From a virus, in IMG/VR virus record IMGVR_UViG_3300032092_000313, positions 1 to 21,042 of that record: 21,042 bases of DNA; one strand, given 5' to 3'. A program made the position numbers and the translations under genes. Position 1 is the first letter of the stretch. Every line of letters starts with the position of its first letter. The notes under the pieces are model-generated. The model was not told the DNA's origin and did no database searches. It worked only from the letters and a program-made list of their open reading frames with translations. Shown piece by piece: positions 1 through 7,425 of the stretch.

Positions 1-1
1 G

Positions 2-205
2 ATTGGTGGCAATCACTACAAGACACAGATCCAGCCTTGGGATGTCTTCCTTGATTGGGAGATGGACCCTTGGCTGTGTAATGTGATTAAGTATGTGCAG
101 CGTCACGCTAAGAAGAACGGCAAAGAGGACTTGGAGAAGGCAAAGCATTATCTTGAGTTTGCTATCGAGAACTACGACAAGATAAAGACTGTGTACTACA
201 AATGA
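2..205 (+). CDS. DUF3310-family phage protein (C-terminal part, cut by window edge)
   Basis: The open frame enters from the left edge and gives 67 residues to a TGA. It begins with GGNHYK, then has QPWDVF, an NVIKYVQRH segment and KKNGKEDLEKAKHYL. This order of motifs (HYK, then Q-P, then N-x-I-K-Y-x-x-R, then K-N-G-x-E-D-L-x-K-A) is the signature of the small DUF3310 phage proteins, which are often labelled 'nucleotide kinase' on thin grounds. I see no Walker motif, so an enzymatic role is not supported here. The N-terminus is missing but is probably short, because the family domain is almost complete. Its stop overlaps the next start (ATGA), so it is translationally coupled to the glycosyltransferase. 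Confidence 0.8.
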   Translation: MGGNHYKTQIQPWDVFLDWEMDPWLCNVIKYVQRHAKKNGKEDLEKAKHYLEFAIENYDKIKTVYYK

Positions 206-1110
206 GTCAGCGTGATCTTGATAGGGCCTACGGCTTACTGAAGGAGGCTGAGTGGAGCAAGGGATTTAACCTGTATGAGTGCCGTGAAGTCCGTAGGGTT
301 AAGTTCTCCCTTGGTATGAAGACACCGCTGTCTAGGTCCATCATTTGGGAACCAGGGTATGATGTCAGAGACCGACACTTGATAGTCACTAACGAGCAAG
401 GCGTTGGTGACACAATCATGTTCTCTCGCTTCATACCTCTGCTCAAAGAGTTGCCAGTCAAGTCTGTTAGTGTCTATATGCAAAAGCCACTGATGAACCT
501 GATAGCCTCTCTGGAGGGCGTGGATGGTGTCCTGACTGATGAGAACTGTCCTGTGCCTGCAATGCGTGTCAAGGTGATGTCTATACCGGCACTGTTGATG
601 CAGTACAACAAGTTCCCTATGAATGACGGCGATCCTGTGTACAAGAGCGATGGCTACTTCAAGTTCAAAGGCATCAGGAAGACTAGCCAGATAGGGTTTT
701 GCTGGTACAGCGATAACGACTCCTGGAATGCTAGTGCCAAAGTAATACCTAGAAACTTAGCAGAAAAGTTCTATAATCAGTTGACAAAGAAGCACAAAGT
801 GGTATCATTACAGATTCAGCCCGATTTTATGCCAGAGCACTTAGATGGTAGAAGTTGGCTTGAAACGGCTAAGAAGATACAGTCATTGAAGGCAGTCGTT
901 ACTGTTGACACTGGTGTAGCACACTTAGCAGGAGCACTTGGGGTAAGGACATTGAACTTAGTTGGCTCTACATCAAAAACGGGGTGGTTTTATCTCCCTG
1001 CTGTTAAAGACAAGACTAATTGGTACGACTCAATGGAACTTATACGTTATGAACCTTATACTAACTGGGAGGCAGGGCTTAATGAAGCACTGAAGAGATT
1101 ATGTCGTTGA
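202..1110 (+). CDS. GT9/GT41-like (TPR-type) glycosyltransferase
   Basis: This is a 302-residue soluble protein with no signal peptide. Residues 18-27 (WSKGFNLYEC) match the G-x-x-x-YE segment that precedes the catalytic part of bacterial TPR-containing glycosyltransferases. NEQGVGD at 64-70 followed by TIMFSRFIPLL is the glycine-rich acceptor-side loop. VTVDTGVAHLAGALG at 233-247 is the sugar-nucleotide-site motif shared with ADP-heptose LPS heptosyltransferases (GT9) and O-GlcNAc-transferase-like GT41 proteins. The tail GWFYLP...NWYDSMELIRY...TNWE follows the usual 'dWRW...WYPsmrLfRQ...gdW' pattern. It most likely transfers a sugar from a nucleotide donor to a protein, glycan or DNA base; the acceptor cannot be read from the sequence. 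No TPR array is present, so the acceptor may be recognised differently from bacterial homologues. The ATG overlaps the upstream stop. Confidence 0.72.
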   Translation: MSQRDLDRAYGLLKEAEWSKGFNLYECREVRRVKFSLGMKTPLSRSIIWEPGYDVRDRHLIVTNEQGVGDTIMFSRFIPLLKELPVKSVSVYMQKPLMNLIASLEGVDGVLTDENCPVPAMRVKVMSIPALLMQYNKFPMNDGDPVYKSDGYFKFKGIRKTSQIGFCWYSDNDSWNASAKVIPRNLAEKFYNQLTKKHKVVSLQIQPDFMPEHLDGRSWLETAKKIQSLKAVVTVDTGVAHLAGALGVRTLNLVGSTSKTGWFYLPAVKDKTNWYDSMELIRYEPYTNWEAGLNEALKRLCR

Positions 1111-1265
1111 CGATTAGAGATATAATGGAACGAATGAAGAAGTTAGACGAAATTACAATCTTGGAAGTGCTAGATATTTCTTCAGAAGAGTTAATAGAAA
1201 AGTTTGCAGATAAGATAGAAGATAAATTTGATGAATTGGAGATAGACTTAGATGACACCCTATAG
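1101..1265 (+). CDS. Small acidic helical phage protein, 54 aa
   Basis: The ATG at 1101 lies inside the last codons of the glycosyltransferase gene, and the TAG at 1263-1265 lies inside the start of the reductase gene, so this short frame overlaps both neighbours. The product begins MSLTIRDIMERMKKLDE, continues ITILEVLDISSEELIEKF and ends in the acidic run DKFDELEIDLDDTL. It is predicted to be all helix and strongly acidic at the C-terminus. GAAGAG stands 5 to 6 bases upstream as a possible ribosome binding site. The double overlap and the sensible amphipathic composition argue that it is real. I recall similar short proteins beside replication genes in aquatic podoviruses, but the function is unknown. 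Confidence 0.65.
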   Translation: MSLTIRDIMERMKKLDEITILEVLDISSEELIEKFADKIEDKFDELEIDLDDTL

Positions 1266-3141
1266 CACCTTTATTGCCAAAAGCCGGTACAGCCGTTACT
1301 TGAATGACAAGAATCGGCGTGAGCACTGGAATGAGACTGTGTCTCGCTACTGTACTTTTATGTGGGCACACCTAAAAGACAAACACAATTACACCATCGA
1401 TGACAAGCTGGCAGCAGAGATTCAGTCTGCCATTGTTAACCTTGAAGTAATGCCTTCTATGAGGGCTATAATGACCGCAGGCAAGGCCCTTGATAGGGAC
1501 AACACCGCAGGCTACAATTGCAGCTACTTGCCTATCGATGACCCCAAAGCCTTTGACGAGGCTATGTATATCCTACTCTGTGGCACAGGCGTAGGCTTTT
1601 CTGTGGAGCATAAATATGTCGATCAATTGCCTGAAGTCCCGGATCAGTTGTTTGATTCTCAGACTACTATTTCGGTTGCGGATTCAAAAGAAGGGTGGGC
1701 CAAAGCACTACGCCAACTCGTGGCTCTACTATATTCTGGGGAAGTTGCAAAATACGATCTTAATAGAATTCGACCTGCAGGAGCCAGGCTCAAAACTTTT
1801 GGAGGACGTGCCTCTGGTCCCGGACCTTTGGATGAACTTTTTAAGTTCACTATCGCCAAGTTCAGAGGAGCAGTGGGTAGAAAACTTACATCAATCGAAT
1901 GTCATGATATTCTCTGTAAAATCGGGGAAGTTGTTGTTGTCGGTGGAGTACGAAGATCTGCAATGATTTCTTTGTCGGACCTCGAGGATGACCGTATGCG
2001 GTCTTGTAAATCTGGAAACTGGTGGGAACAAAATGCACATAGGGCACTCGCTAACAACTCGGCAACTTATAACTCTAAACCAGACATTGGACAGTTTCTC
2101 CAAGAATGGACTAGCCTCTACAACAGCCACTCTGGAGAGCGGGGAATCTTCTCAAGGGAAGCAAGTAAAAGCCAAGCTGCAAAGAACGGCAGACGTGATT
2201 CTAGTTTTGACTTCGGAACAAACCCCTGCTCAGAAATCATCCTCAGACCCTACCAGTTCTGTAACCTCACGGAAGTCGTTGTACGGGCCGAGGACACCGT
2301 TGAATCATTATCTAAAAAGATACGAATAGCAACGATTATGGGCACGTTCCAGTCTACGATGACTAACTTCCCTTACCTGCGTAAGGTGTGGCAGAAGAAC
2401 ACAGAAGAGGAGCGCCTCTTAGGTGTATCGTTGACAGGTATCTTAGATAACAAATGGATGGGAGAGGTAAGTGACAGCACTGCGAAGGCTCTTGAACAAT
2501 TACGGAAAGTCGCCGTTGATACCAACGCTGACCTTGCAGCACAGTTGGGAATTCCTCAGTCTGCTGCGATTACTTGTGTCAAACCTTCTGGCACTGTCTC
2601 TCAACTTGTTGATAGCGCCTCTGGTATTCATGCTAGACATAGTCAGTATTATATTCGCCGTGTTCGTGGAGATAAGAAAGACCCTCTCTCGGCGTTCCTG
2701 ACCTCTGCTGGTGTGCCTGCCGAAGATTGCGTAATGCGACCAGACAGCACAGTAGTCTTCTCATTTCCGATGAAGGCCCCTGAAGGAGCAAGACTGCGTG
2801 ATGATCTAACAGCAATTGAGCACCTCGATGTCTGGATGATGTATCAGCGTCACTGGTGTGAGCATAAACCGTCTGTGACCATCTCAGTCAAAGAAGATGA
2901 ATGGATGGATGTCGGGGCTTGGGTGTTTAGGAACTTCGATGAAATCTCTGGTGTGTCTTTCCTGCCTTGGGCTGGTGGCACATACCGACAGGCTCCTTAT
3001 GAGGAATGCACTAAAGAGCAGTATGAAGAAATGCTCTCTAAGATGCCTAAAGAGATCAAATGGGACGACTTAGTCGAGGTAGAAGACAATGTCGAAGGTG
3101 CACAAACATTAGCCTGCGTTGCTGGGCACTGCGAGATATGA
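1252..3141 (+). CDS. nrdJ: Class II (adenosylcobalamin-dependent) ribonucleotide reductase
   Basis: The product (629 aa) reduces ribonucleotides to deoxyribonucleotides for phage DNA synthesis, using a thiyl radical made from coenzyme B12. Visible catalytic elements are C90 (in AGYNCSYLP) and C337 (in FCNLTEV), which form the redox pair, and NPCSEI at 324-329 with the radical-bearing C326 and acid E328. KPSGTVSQL is the conserved phosphate-binding loop. The tail ACVAGHCEI carries C622 and C627, the CX4C shuttle that re-reduces the active site. The compact single chain, the WWEQNAHRALANNS block and the lack of an nrdB-type partner nearby fit the monomeric Lactobacillus-type enzyme (about 740 aa) in a shortened phage form. 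A GGAG sequence sits before the ATG. Whether the substrate is NDP or NTP is not certain; class II monomers usually use NTP. Confidence 0.93.
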   Translation: MTPYSTFIAKSRYSRYLNDKNRREHWNETVSRYCTFMWAHLKDKHNYTIDDKLAAEIQSAIVNLEVMPSMRAIMTAGKALDRDNTAGYNCSYLPIDDPKAFDEAMYILLCGTGVGFSVEHKYVDQLPEVPDQLFDSQTTISVADSKEGWAKALRQLVALLYSGEVAKYDLNRIRPAGARLKTFGGRASGPGPLDELFKFTIAKFRGAVGRKLTSIECHDILCKIGEVVVVGGVRRSAMISLSDLEDDRMRSCKSGNWWEQNAHRALANNSATYNSKPDIGQFLQEWTSLYNSHSGERGIFSREASKSQAAKNGRRDSSFDFGTNPCSEIILRPYQFCNLTEVVVRAEDTVESLSKKIRIATIMGTFQSTMTNFPYLRKVWQKNTEEERLLGVSLTGILDNKWMGEVSDSTAKALEQLRKVAVDTNADLAAQLGIPQSAAITCVKPSGTVSQLVDSASGIHARHSQYYIRRVRGDKKDPLSAFLTSAGVPAEDCVMRPDSTVVFSFPMKAPEGARLRDDLTAIEHLDVWMMYQRHWCEHKPSVTISVKEDEWMDVGAWVFRNFDEISGVSFLPWAGGTYRQAPYEECTKEQYEEMLSKMPKEIKWDDLVEVEDNVEGAQTLACVAGHCEI

Positions 3142-3142
3142 T

Positions 3143-3265
3143 ATGACAATACTACTGCACATCATCGGTGGCTGTATGGTTGGGTTTGAATATGTGGATG
3201 ACTTTGAAGAGGAACACTGTATCGTTATCGACCTGTTCATCTTGAGGATAATGCTTTTTTGGTAG
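3143..3265 (+). CDS. Hydrophobic mini-protein downstream of the reductase, 40 aa
   Basis: It starts two bases after the reductase stop and ends 20 bases before the terminator stem, so it is the last gene of the rightward unit. The product begins MTILLHIIGGCMVGFEYVDD, has an acidic centre (DDFEEEH) and ends IVIDLFILRIMLFW. Two hydrophobic stretches flank a charged middle, giving either two short membrane-associated helices or beta-strands of a tiny globular fold. The ribosome binding site is weak (GAGAT), consistent with coupling to the reductase. I do not recognise a function. Its position between a stop codon and a terminator with no slack supports a real gene. Confidence 0.55.
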   Translation: MTILLHIIGGCMVGFEYVDDFEEEHCIVIDLFILRIMLFW

Positions 3266-3285
3266 TCTAGGGTGTAGAACTTAAC

Positions 3286-3311
3286 AGGGCCTCTTTGGAG
3301 GCTCTTTTTTT
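3286..3311 (+). terminator. Rho-independent terminator of the rightward arm
   Basis: An 8-bp stem AGGGCCTC / GAGGCTCT (one G-T wobble) with the loop TTTG is followed by seven T residues. It stands 20 bases after the 40-aa gene and next to the stop of the convergent endolysin gene. On the other strand the hairpin is not followed by a T run, so it should act mainly on rightward transcription. Confidence 0.88.
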
Positions 3312-3786
3312 ATCCTAGGTACATTGCTTTCTCATGCTTACGGCGTTTGACAAGGCCAGGGAGTTCTTTACCCCCTGCCTTAGTCCAAGCCAGAAAAGCC
3401 TCCGCAGCGCCATCAAAGTCGCCACGGTTATGCTTCATTCTTATTGTGCTTCTTTGGAGGTTGCCGAGGCCAACGTTGAAGCTAAAGCTGACCAATGCGT
3501 CAAAGCGGCCTTGGGTAAGTCCTTGAGGGCATAGTCTAAGCACGCCTCGTTCAAAGATAACCAAGTCTGCTGCCAAGATTCCATCGACTTCTGCCATTGA
3601 GAGAGTTCGATCCCACCCATCAGGGATTGCAAGTCCTTTACGTTCATCTAGTTTCACCTTTATATGATTAGGGTCAATAACATGACCAACACCAACAGTC
3701 CACAGTAAAGCAGGACAGCGATAGGGACGAAGTCGTATTCCTTCATCCTTCTTGATGCCCTCTATACACTCTTTTGATACATTCAC
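3310..3786 (-). CDS. Endolysin, GH24 lysozyme (T4/P22 type)
   Basis: The 158-aa muramidase cleaves the glycan strands of peptidoglycan at the end of infection. The N-terminal catalytic pattern E-x8-(D/C)-x5-T is present as E15, C24 and T30 (in KDEGIRLRPYRC...LLWT), followed by VGVGHV. Later come the helical block LTQGRFDALVSFSFNVGLGNL and the family-typical C-terminus GLVKRRKHEKAMYLG. There is no signal peptide or N-terminal membrane anchor, so export needs a holin. The start is GTG at 3784-3786; it overlaps the holin stop (GTGA), and no in-frame ATG lies before the catalytic glutamate. Length is normal for the family (about 150-165 aa). Confidence 0.93.
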   Translation of the reverse strand: MNVSKECIEGIKKDEGIRLRPYRCPALLWTVGVGHVIDPNHIKVKLDERKGLAIPDGWDRTLSMAEVDGILAADLVIFERGVLRLCPQGLTQGRFDALVSFSFNVGLGNLQRSTIRMKHNRGDFDGAAEAFLAWTKAGGKELPGLVKRRKHEKAMYLG

Positions 3787-4286
3787 TTCTTACCCCACTG
3801 ACGAGAACCAAACCAGAAAGCAATGATTCCTGACAGCAAAGCCATTTCATCTTCAGAGAAGATAACATCCGTAGCTGCGATAAACTGCTCTACGTTCATA
3901 CTGCCTAACCCGCCCTGTAGTAGGAAGTAGGTTAGACCAATATTGATTAAGACCAGTTCAAGCACAAATATAAAGGTCACTGCTGGCCTTACGATGCCAT
4001 TAAGATTAACCACCCACTTAGAGGCGTTGTTCATGATGGCCTTGTCGTGCTCTAAAGCAGCCCCCTGGCGCTCTGCATCGGTCTGGAGGGCAATCTGGTC
4101 TGTCCTGATCTCTTCGACCTTCTGCTGGGCTATAAAGCCCCTCTCAGCCAGTGCTAGTTCACGCTCAGTCTGCATTTGGACTAGTTTAAGTTCTTGTGCT
4201 TTATCTGCCCTGTCTTGGAAGAAGTTCAGGACCTGTGGCAGTCCAGAGGCAAAAAAGCCAATAGCGGAGGAGATTAGGGATAGCAT
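3783..4286 (-). CDS. Putative holin, GTA-type three-transmembrane family
   Basis: The 167-aa protein has an N-terminal hydrophobic segment (residues 1-20), a long charged helical region rich in Glu, Gln and Ala (about 24-90), a clear membrane span starting IVRPAVTFIFVLELVLINI (about 99-123) and a last hydrophobic segment LLSGIIAFWFGSRQWGKK. The arrangement (amphipathic N-terminus, coiled coil, R-P-x-x-x-x-F span, terminal FWFGSR) is that of the GTA_holin_3TM proteins. Its stop overlaps the endolysin start, the usual holin-endolysin pairing. It would form the inner-membrane lesion that lets the endolysin reach the wall. The family match is from motif memory, but context supports it strongly. 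AAGGA precedes the ATG. Confidence 0.78.
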   Translation of the reverse strand: MLSLISSAIGFFASGLPQVLNFFQDRADKAQELKLVQMQTERELALAERGFIAQQKVEEIRTDQIALQTDAERQGAALEHDKAIMNNASKWVVNLNGIVRPAVTFIFVLELVLINIGLTYFLLQGGLGSMNVEQFIAATDVIFSEDEMALLSGIIAFWFGSRQWGKK

Positions 4287-4294
4287 AGGGTTCC

Positions 4295-4735
4295 TTAGGG
4301 TTTATAACCGACTACATAGGCAAAACTAACTAGCACCAAAGCAGCTAAGAAACAATACAACTTTAGTTCAGCCAACTTCTTTAGGTCTCTGCCATACTCG
4401 TCAGTCAGGGTTTTATTATCTTTTAGTATGCGCTCTTTAATGACTTCTATCTCAGCCCAAGCCGCAGGGCCGTGCTTCTCGATGATGTCATGCTTGAGTT
4501 CTTCTTCTATCTTTTTAATTTCATAGACTCCACGCCATTCTTCAACGGCAGAAAAGACGGAGGTATCCTTTGGCCTGTTTAACTGCTTCTTGCGGAAGGC
4601 GGCTCTGGCCTGCACCTCAGACTTGCCAAGTTCTTGGATGTCCTTAGTGACTGACTCCAGTTCCTTGCCAACAGCCAAAGCCTCTTTGATGCCAGCGACA
4701 GCAGCCTTGGCAACTTGAGTGACTGGTTCGCTCAT
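4295..4735 (-). CDS. Tail-anchored coiled-coil membrane protein, 146 aa
   Basis: Residues 1-120 are almost all charged helix (for example KELESVTKDIQELGKSEVQ and EEELKHDIIEKHGPAAWAE), followed by one hydrophobic span LYCFLAALVLVSFAYVVGY and the terminal KP. The protein is therefore predicted to be anchored by its C-terminus. It lies between the ejection-protein candidates and the holin with gaps of a few bases. It could be an accessory lysis protein or a virion component that enters the membrane during DNA ejection. It is not a normal i-spanin, because those have an N-terminal anchor with a periplasmic coiled coil. I do not recognise a named family. Confidence 0.7.
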   Translation of the reverse strand: MSEPVTQVAKAAVAGIKEALAVGKELESVTKDIQELGKSEVQARAAFRKKQLNRPKDTSVFSAVEEWRGVYEIKKIEEELKHDIIEKHGPAAWAEIEVIKERILKDNKTLTDEYGRDLKKLAELKLYCFLAALVLVSFAYVVGYKP

Positions 4736-4736
4736 A

Positions 4737-6257
4737 CTATTCCAACGGAGGGTTTAAGGCAGACGAGAGTACTCCACGATAAGCAAGACTTTGTGGGTCT
4801 GGTGCTGTTTGTCCTGATGCAATCCGATTTATAGCCTGTTGTGCTGCCCTGCGACGTAAGACAGATTGTGTATAGTCTGCTAATAAACCAGTCCCAGCCG
4901 CTGTGGTTGCAATGACAGGACTTTGTGAGAAAGTATAAGCACCACCAGCCGCTGCTAATTTAGACCTTAATGGGCTAAACTGTGCTGCAAATGTAAGAAG
5001 CGGATCTAATGCGCCTCCTTTAGCCACAGATTTGATAATGTTTTGCTCTTCTTTATTGAACAATTTCATTTTCTCTTTGCTGGCGGCAATGTTAATAAAT
5101 CCACGTCGAATCAATTCACTATCTGATGCCTTTGGATCTAACGATTTTGCTTCAGCAACATTAAGAGCATCATCTAGTACTTGAGCACGACTAGCATTAC
5201 GCCAGTCTTTTCTAGCGCCTACAATTGTTTTTACAGCCTCGTCAATACCGCCTTTTCCTGCAACAATGTCTTTTGTGGTGAGTCCTGTTATAAAGTCATC
5301 TACTCTGGTTGCAGCTACACCGCCTAACCTTCTAATGTCAGGATCTCTGCTTGTCTTTAAATCGCCTATAATTCCTCTTACTTTGTCTAATGTAGAAAAA
5401 GACATTTGAGGATTCTGTTCAATAATAGAATCAATCTGCGCTAAACGAGAATTGATTTGATTTGCTTGATCTGTGCCAGGAACCATTCTAGCGTCATCTA
5501 AGTCGGACCTAATATCTCCAACCATCTTTTTAACACTAGCATCTTTTAAAGTTATTCCTGCTTGGTCAACTTCATTATATGCATTAGATGCACGTTGTTT
5601 TACTTGTTGAGCCGTGTATAAAGGTATCTTTCTTTGCTCAATAGCAGATATTGTTTTTCCAACACCAGAAGCAGAAAGAGCACCAACACCGACTCCAGCG
5701 ATGGTAGCCGCTAAGTCACTACCAGTTACTTCTTTAACAGCCTCAGCAGCAGGCTGTGCTGTTAATCCAGCAACACCAGCAGCAGGAACTTGTCTCTGTA
5801 GATCCGCAGCCATAGCTGGGATATTTGGAAGCATTTTTGCAGTAGCCGCTGTTCCAGCCATTGCTTGAGTACCTGCCTGTACCGCCCTTTCAACGCCGGT
5901 CTCTGGCTCTGGTAATCCTAACGCCGTCAACCCTTTTGCTTGCTCTTGATAAAAGGAAGGTAAACGGCTTTGAGAACCGACAGCCTCAGACGCTAAATTA
6001 TAGGCACCTCTACCAGCCTCTAAAACAGCCGTAGCAGGGGCTGTAAAGGCTTCATAGCCTGCCCTAGCAGTAAGGCCTAGTTGCCTAAATATTTCCTGAC
6101 CTATTGACCGCTTTGGCTCTTCTTTAGCCGGCTGTGCAGGTGCAGGTTGCCCAGGAGCAGAAACTCCTAAACTACTCTGAATTTTTGCTATGGCCTGCTC
6201 ATTAGATAAACCATCAGGCAAACTATAGTACTTACCTTCGTATTGATATACAGGCAT
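4737..6257 (-). CDS. Putative internal virion / DNA-ejection protein, 506 aa
   Basis: The N-terminus MPVYQYEGKYYSLPDGLSNE with the following QAIAKIQSSLG resembles a short motif found at the start of large virion proteins in many podoviruses. A Pro/Ala linker follows (about 33-48), and then a long Ala-rich helical body with small hydrophobic Gly/Ala stretches such as TIAGVGVGALSASGVGK and, near the C-terminus, VIATTAAGTGLLADYTQ. No lysozyme, transglycosylase or protease motif is visible. Position after two other Ala/Gln-rich proteins and before lysis genes matches the T7 gp14-gp15-gp16 or P22 gp7-gp20-gp16 ejection block. AGGAA lies before the ATG. The role is inferred from composition and position. 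Confidence 0.62.
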   Translation of the reverse strand: MPVYQYEGKYYSLPDGLSNEQAIAKIQSSLGVSAPGQPAPAQPAKEEPKRSIGQEIFRQLGLTARAGYEAFTAPATAVLEAGRGAYNLASEAVGSQSRLPSFYQEQAKGLTALGLPEPETGVERAVQAGTQAMAGTAATAKMLPNIPAMAADLQRQVPAAGVAGLTAQPAAEAVKEVTGSDLAATIAGVGVGALSASGVGKTISAIEQRKIPLYTAQQVKQRASNAYNEVDQAGITLKDASVKKMVGDIRSDLDDARMVPGTDQANQINSRLAQIDSIIEQNPQMSFSTLDKVRGIIGDLKTSRDPDIRRLGGVAATRVDDFITGLTTKDIVAGKGGIDEAVKTIVGARKDWRNASRAQVLDDALNVAEAKSLDPKASDSELIRRGFINIAASKEKMKLFNKEEQNIIKSVAKGGALDPLLTFAAQFSPLRSKLAAAGGAYTFSQSPVIATTAAGTGLLADYTQSVLRRRAAQQAINRIASGQTAPDPQSLAYRGVLSSALNPPLE

Positions 6258-6265
6258 TTTTATTC

Positions 6266-7414
6266 CTATTTTAAGATAATTGGATTTTCCATAGAACCAA
6301 GAGGGCTACCAGAAGTTCCAAAGTAACTTTCAACACCTTGTGATTTACGCCGAGAATCTATTCTTGTTTGAACACGACCTTTTGCTTTTTCAACGGCTTC
6401 GTTATACCGTTTAAGAGCCTCTAAAGTTGCTTGTGTATCGTTTCGTCCAAATGCGGCAATTAGGGCATTAGCAAAACGAAGAACGTCTTTATCTGTTTGG
6501 ACACCCTTTTCAGCACTAACCTGTAAGTTTACTGCGGTATCAACGGCAGATTTAAGCGCCTCGTATGCACGACTTTCCTCAGTTGAATTACCAGATAAGT
6601 TCTGAGCGGCATATTTTAAGTTCTTTGCTGGCCCTAACTCTAGTTTTCGAGCACCTTTAGAATCTGCTGTAAGATTTAGTATTGACGGTTTTAATGCCTC
6701 TGATTGAGCAGTAAAACTATCAATTGTTTCTAGGTCTTTTAATTCATCTTTCTGCAAACCAGCAGGCAACATCGATGCTTTTTGTGCCCTTAGTGCGGCT
6801 GTTTGTGCCTTCTGAAGACGAACATTTTCAGCGTTTTGTAGAACTTGTAAAATCTTATCTGGAGACCCATACTTTGTTACAACATTGATAATATCTTTTT
6901 CTGTTGCATTAGGACCCAAAGCAGCTAACTCTGTTCTTAACTTCTCTTCTTGTGCTGCACTAAACTCTGCTTTTTTAATTCTTGCCTCAATCTCACCAGC
7001 CTGTGCCTTTCGACCTGCTGTTAAGGACTCTTCAGATTCCAACTTAGCAGCTTGTTGAGCCGCCTGTTGAGCTAAGGTAGTTACACCTAACTTAGCCGCC
7101 GAAGAAGACAACCTCTTAAAGAATGCCGGTGAAGAAGCATCACCGCCTGAAAGTTCTAAGGCTTCTTGGTAGGCTTGTTGACCCAACTGAGCCTGCTGTA
7201 GTCTTGGGTCCTGTACTGGGGCATTACCAAATAAACTACCAACAACACCGCCTAGGGCACCGCCTAACTGCTGACCAGCCCTAGCAGCGCCAAGCATTGT
7301 AACCTGCTGTGGAGTTAACTTAGCCTGCTCTAGTAATCCACGCTCACGTTCAGCCTCGATAGCCTGCTGTATCAACTGAGGGCTATATGAACCAAATAAT
7401 GTTTGCTCTGCCAT
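6266..7414 (-). CDS. Putative internal virion protein, Ala/Gln-rich, 382 aa
   Basis: The sequence is mostly helical and rich in Ala, Gln, Leu, Glu and Lys. A short Gly-rich hydrophobic stretch, AGQQLGGALGGVVGSLFGNA, lies near residues 46-66, flanked by Gln-rich helices (AQQAAQQAAKLESEESL). The C-terminal half has a longer helical bundle (SAVDTAVNLQVSAEKGVQTD, then NEAVEKAKGRVQTR). No enzyme motif is seen. It is the middle gene of three adjacent leftward genes of similar composition, with a good ribosome binding site (AAAGGAAA). A structural role in the particle core or in the ejected tube is likely but unproven. Confidence 0.6.
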   Translation of the reverse strand: MAEQTLFGSYSPQLIQQAIEAERERGLLEQAKLTPQQVTMLGAARAGQQLGGALGGVVGSLFGNAPVQDPRLQQAQLGQQAYQEALELSGGDASSPAFFKRLSSSAAKLGVTTLAQQAAQQAAKLESEESLTAGRKAQAGEIEARIKKAEFSAAQEEKLRTELAALGPNATEKDIINVVTKYGSPDKILQVLQNAENVRLQKAQTAALRAQKASMLPAGLQKDELKDLETIDSFTAQSEALKPSILNLTADSKGARKLELGPAKNLKYAAQNLSGNSTEESRAYEALKSAVDTAVNLQVSAEKGVQTDKDVLRFANALIAAFGRNDTQATLEALKRYNEAVEKAKGRVQTRIDSRRKSQGVESYFGTSGSPLGSMENPIILK

Positions 7415-7425
7415 TTATATTTCCT

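Noticed and set aside
1616-1966. Second open frame inside the reductase gene that might signal a frameshift
   Set aside because: The reductase frame is continuous with all catalytic motifs in order, so the other frame is a shadow.
3943-4329. Rightward open frame opposite the holin gene
   Set aside because: It is antisense to a gene with clear membrane spans and family motifs, and its own translation has Ser/Ala-rich composition without recognisable features.
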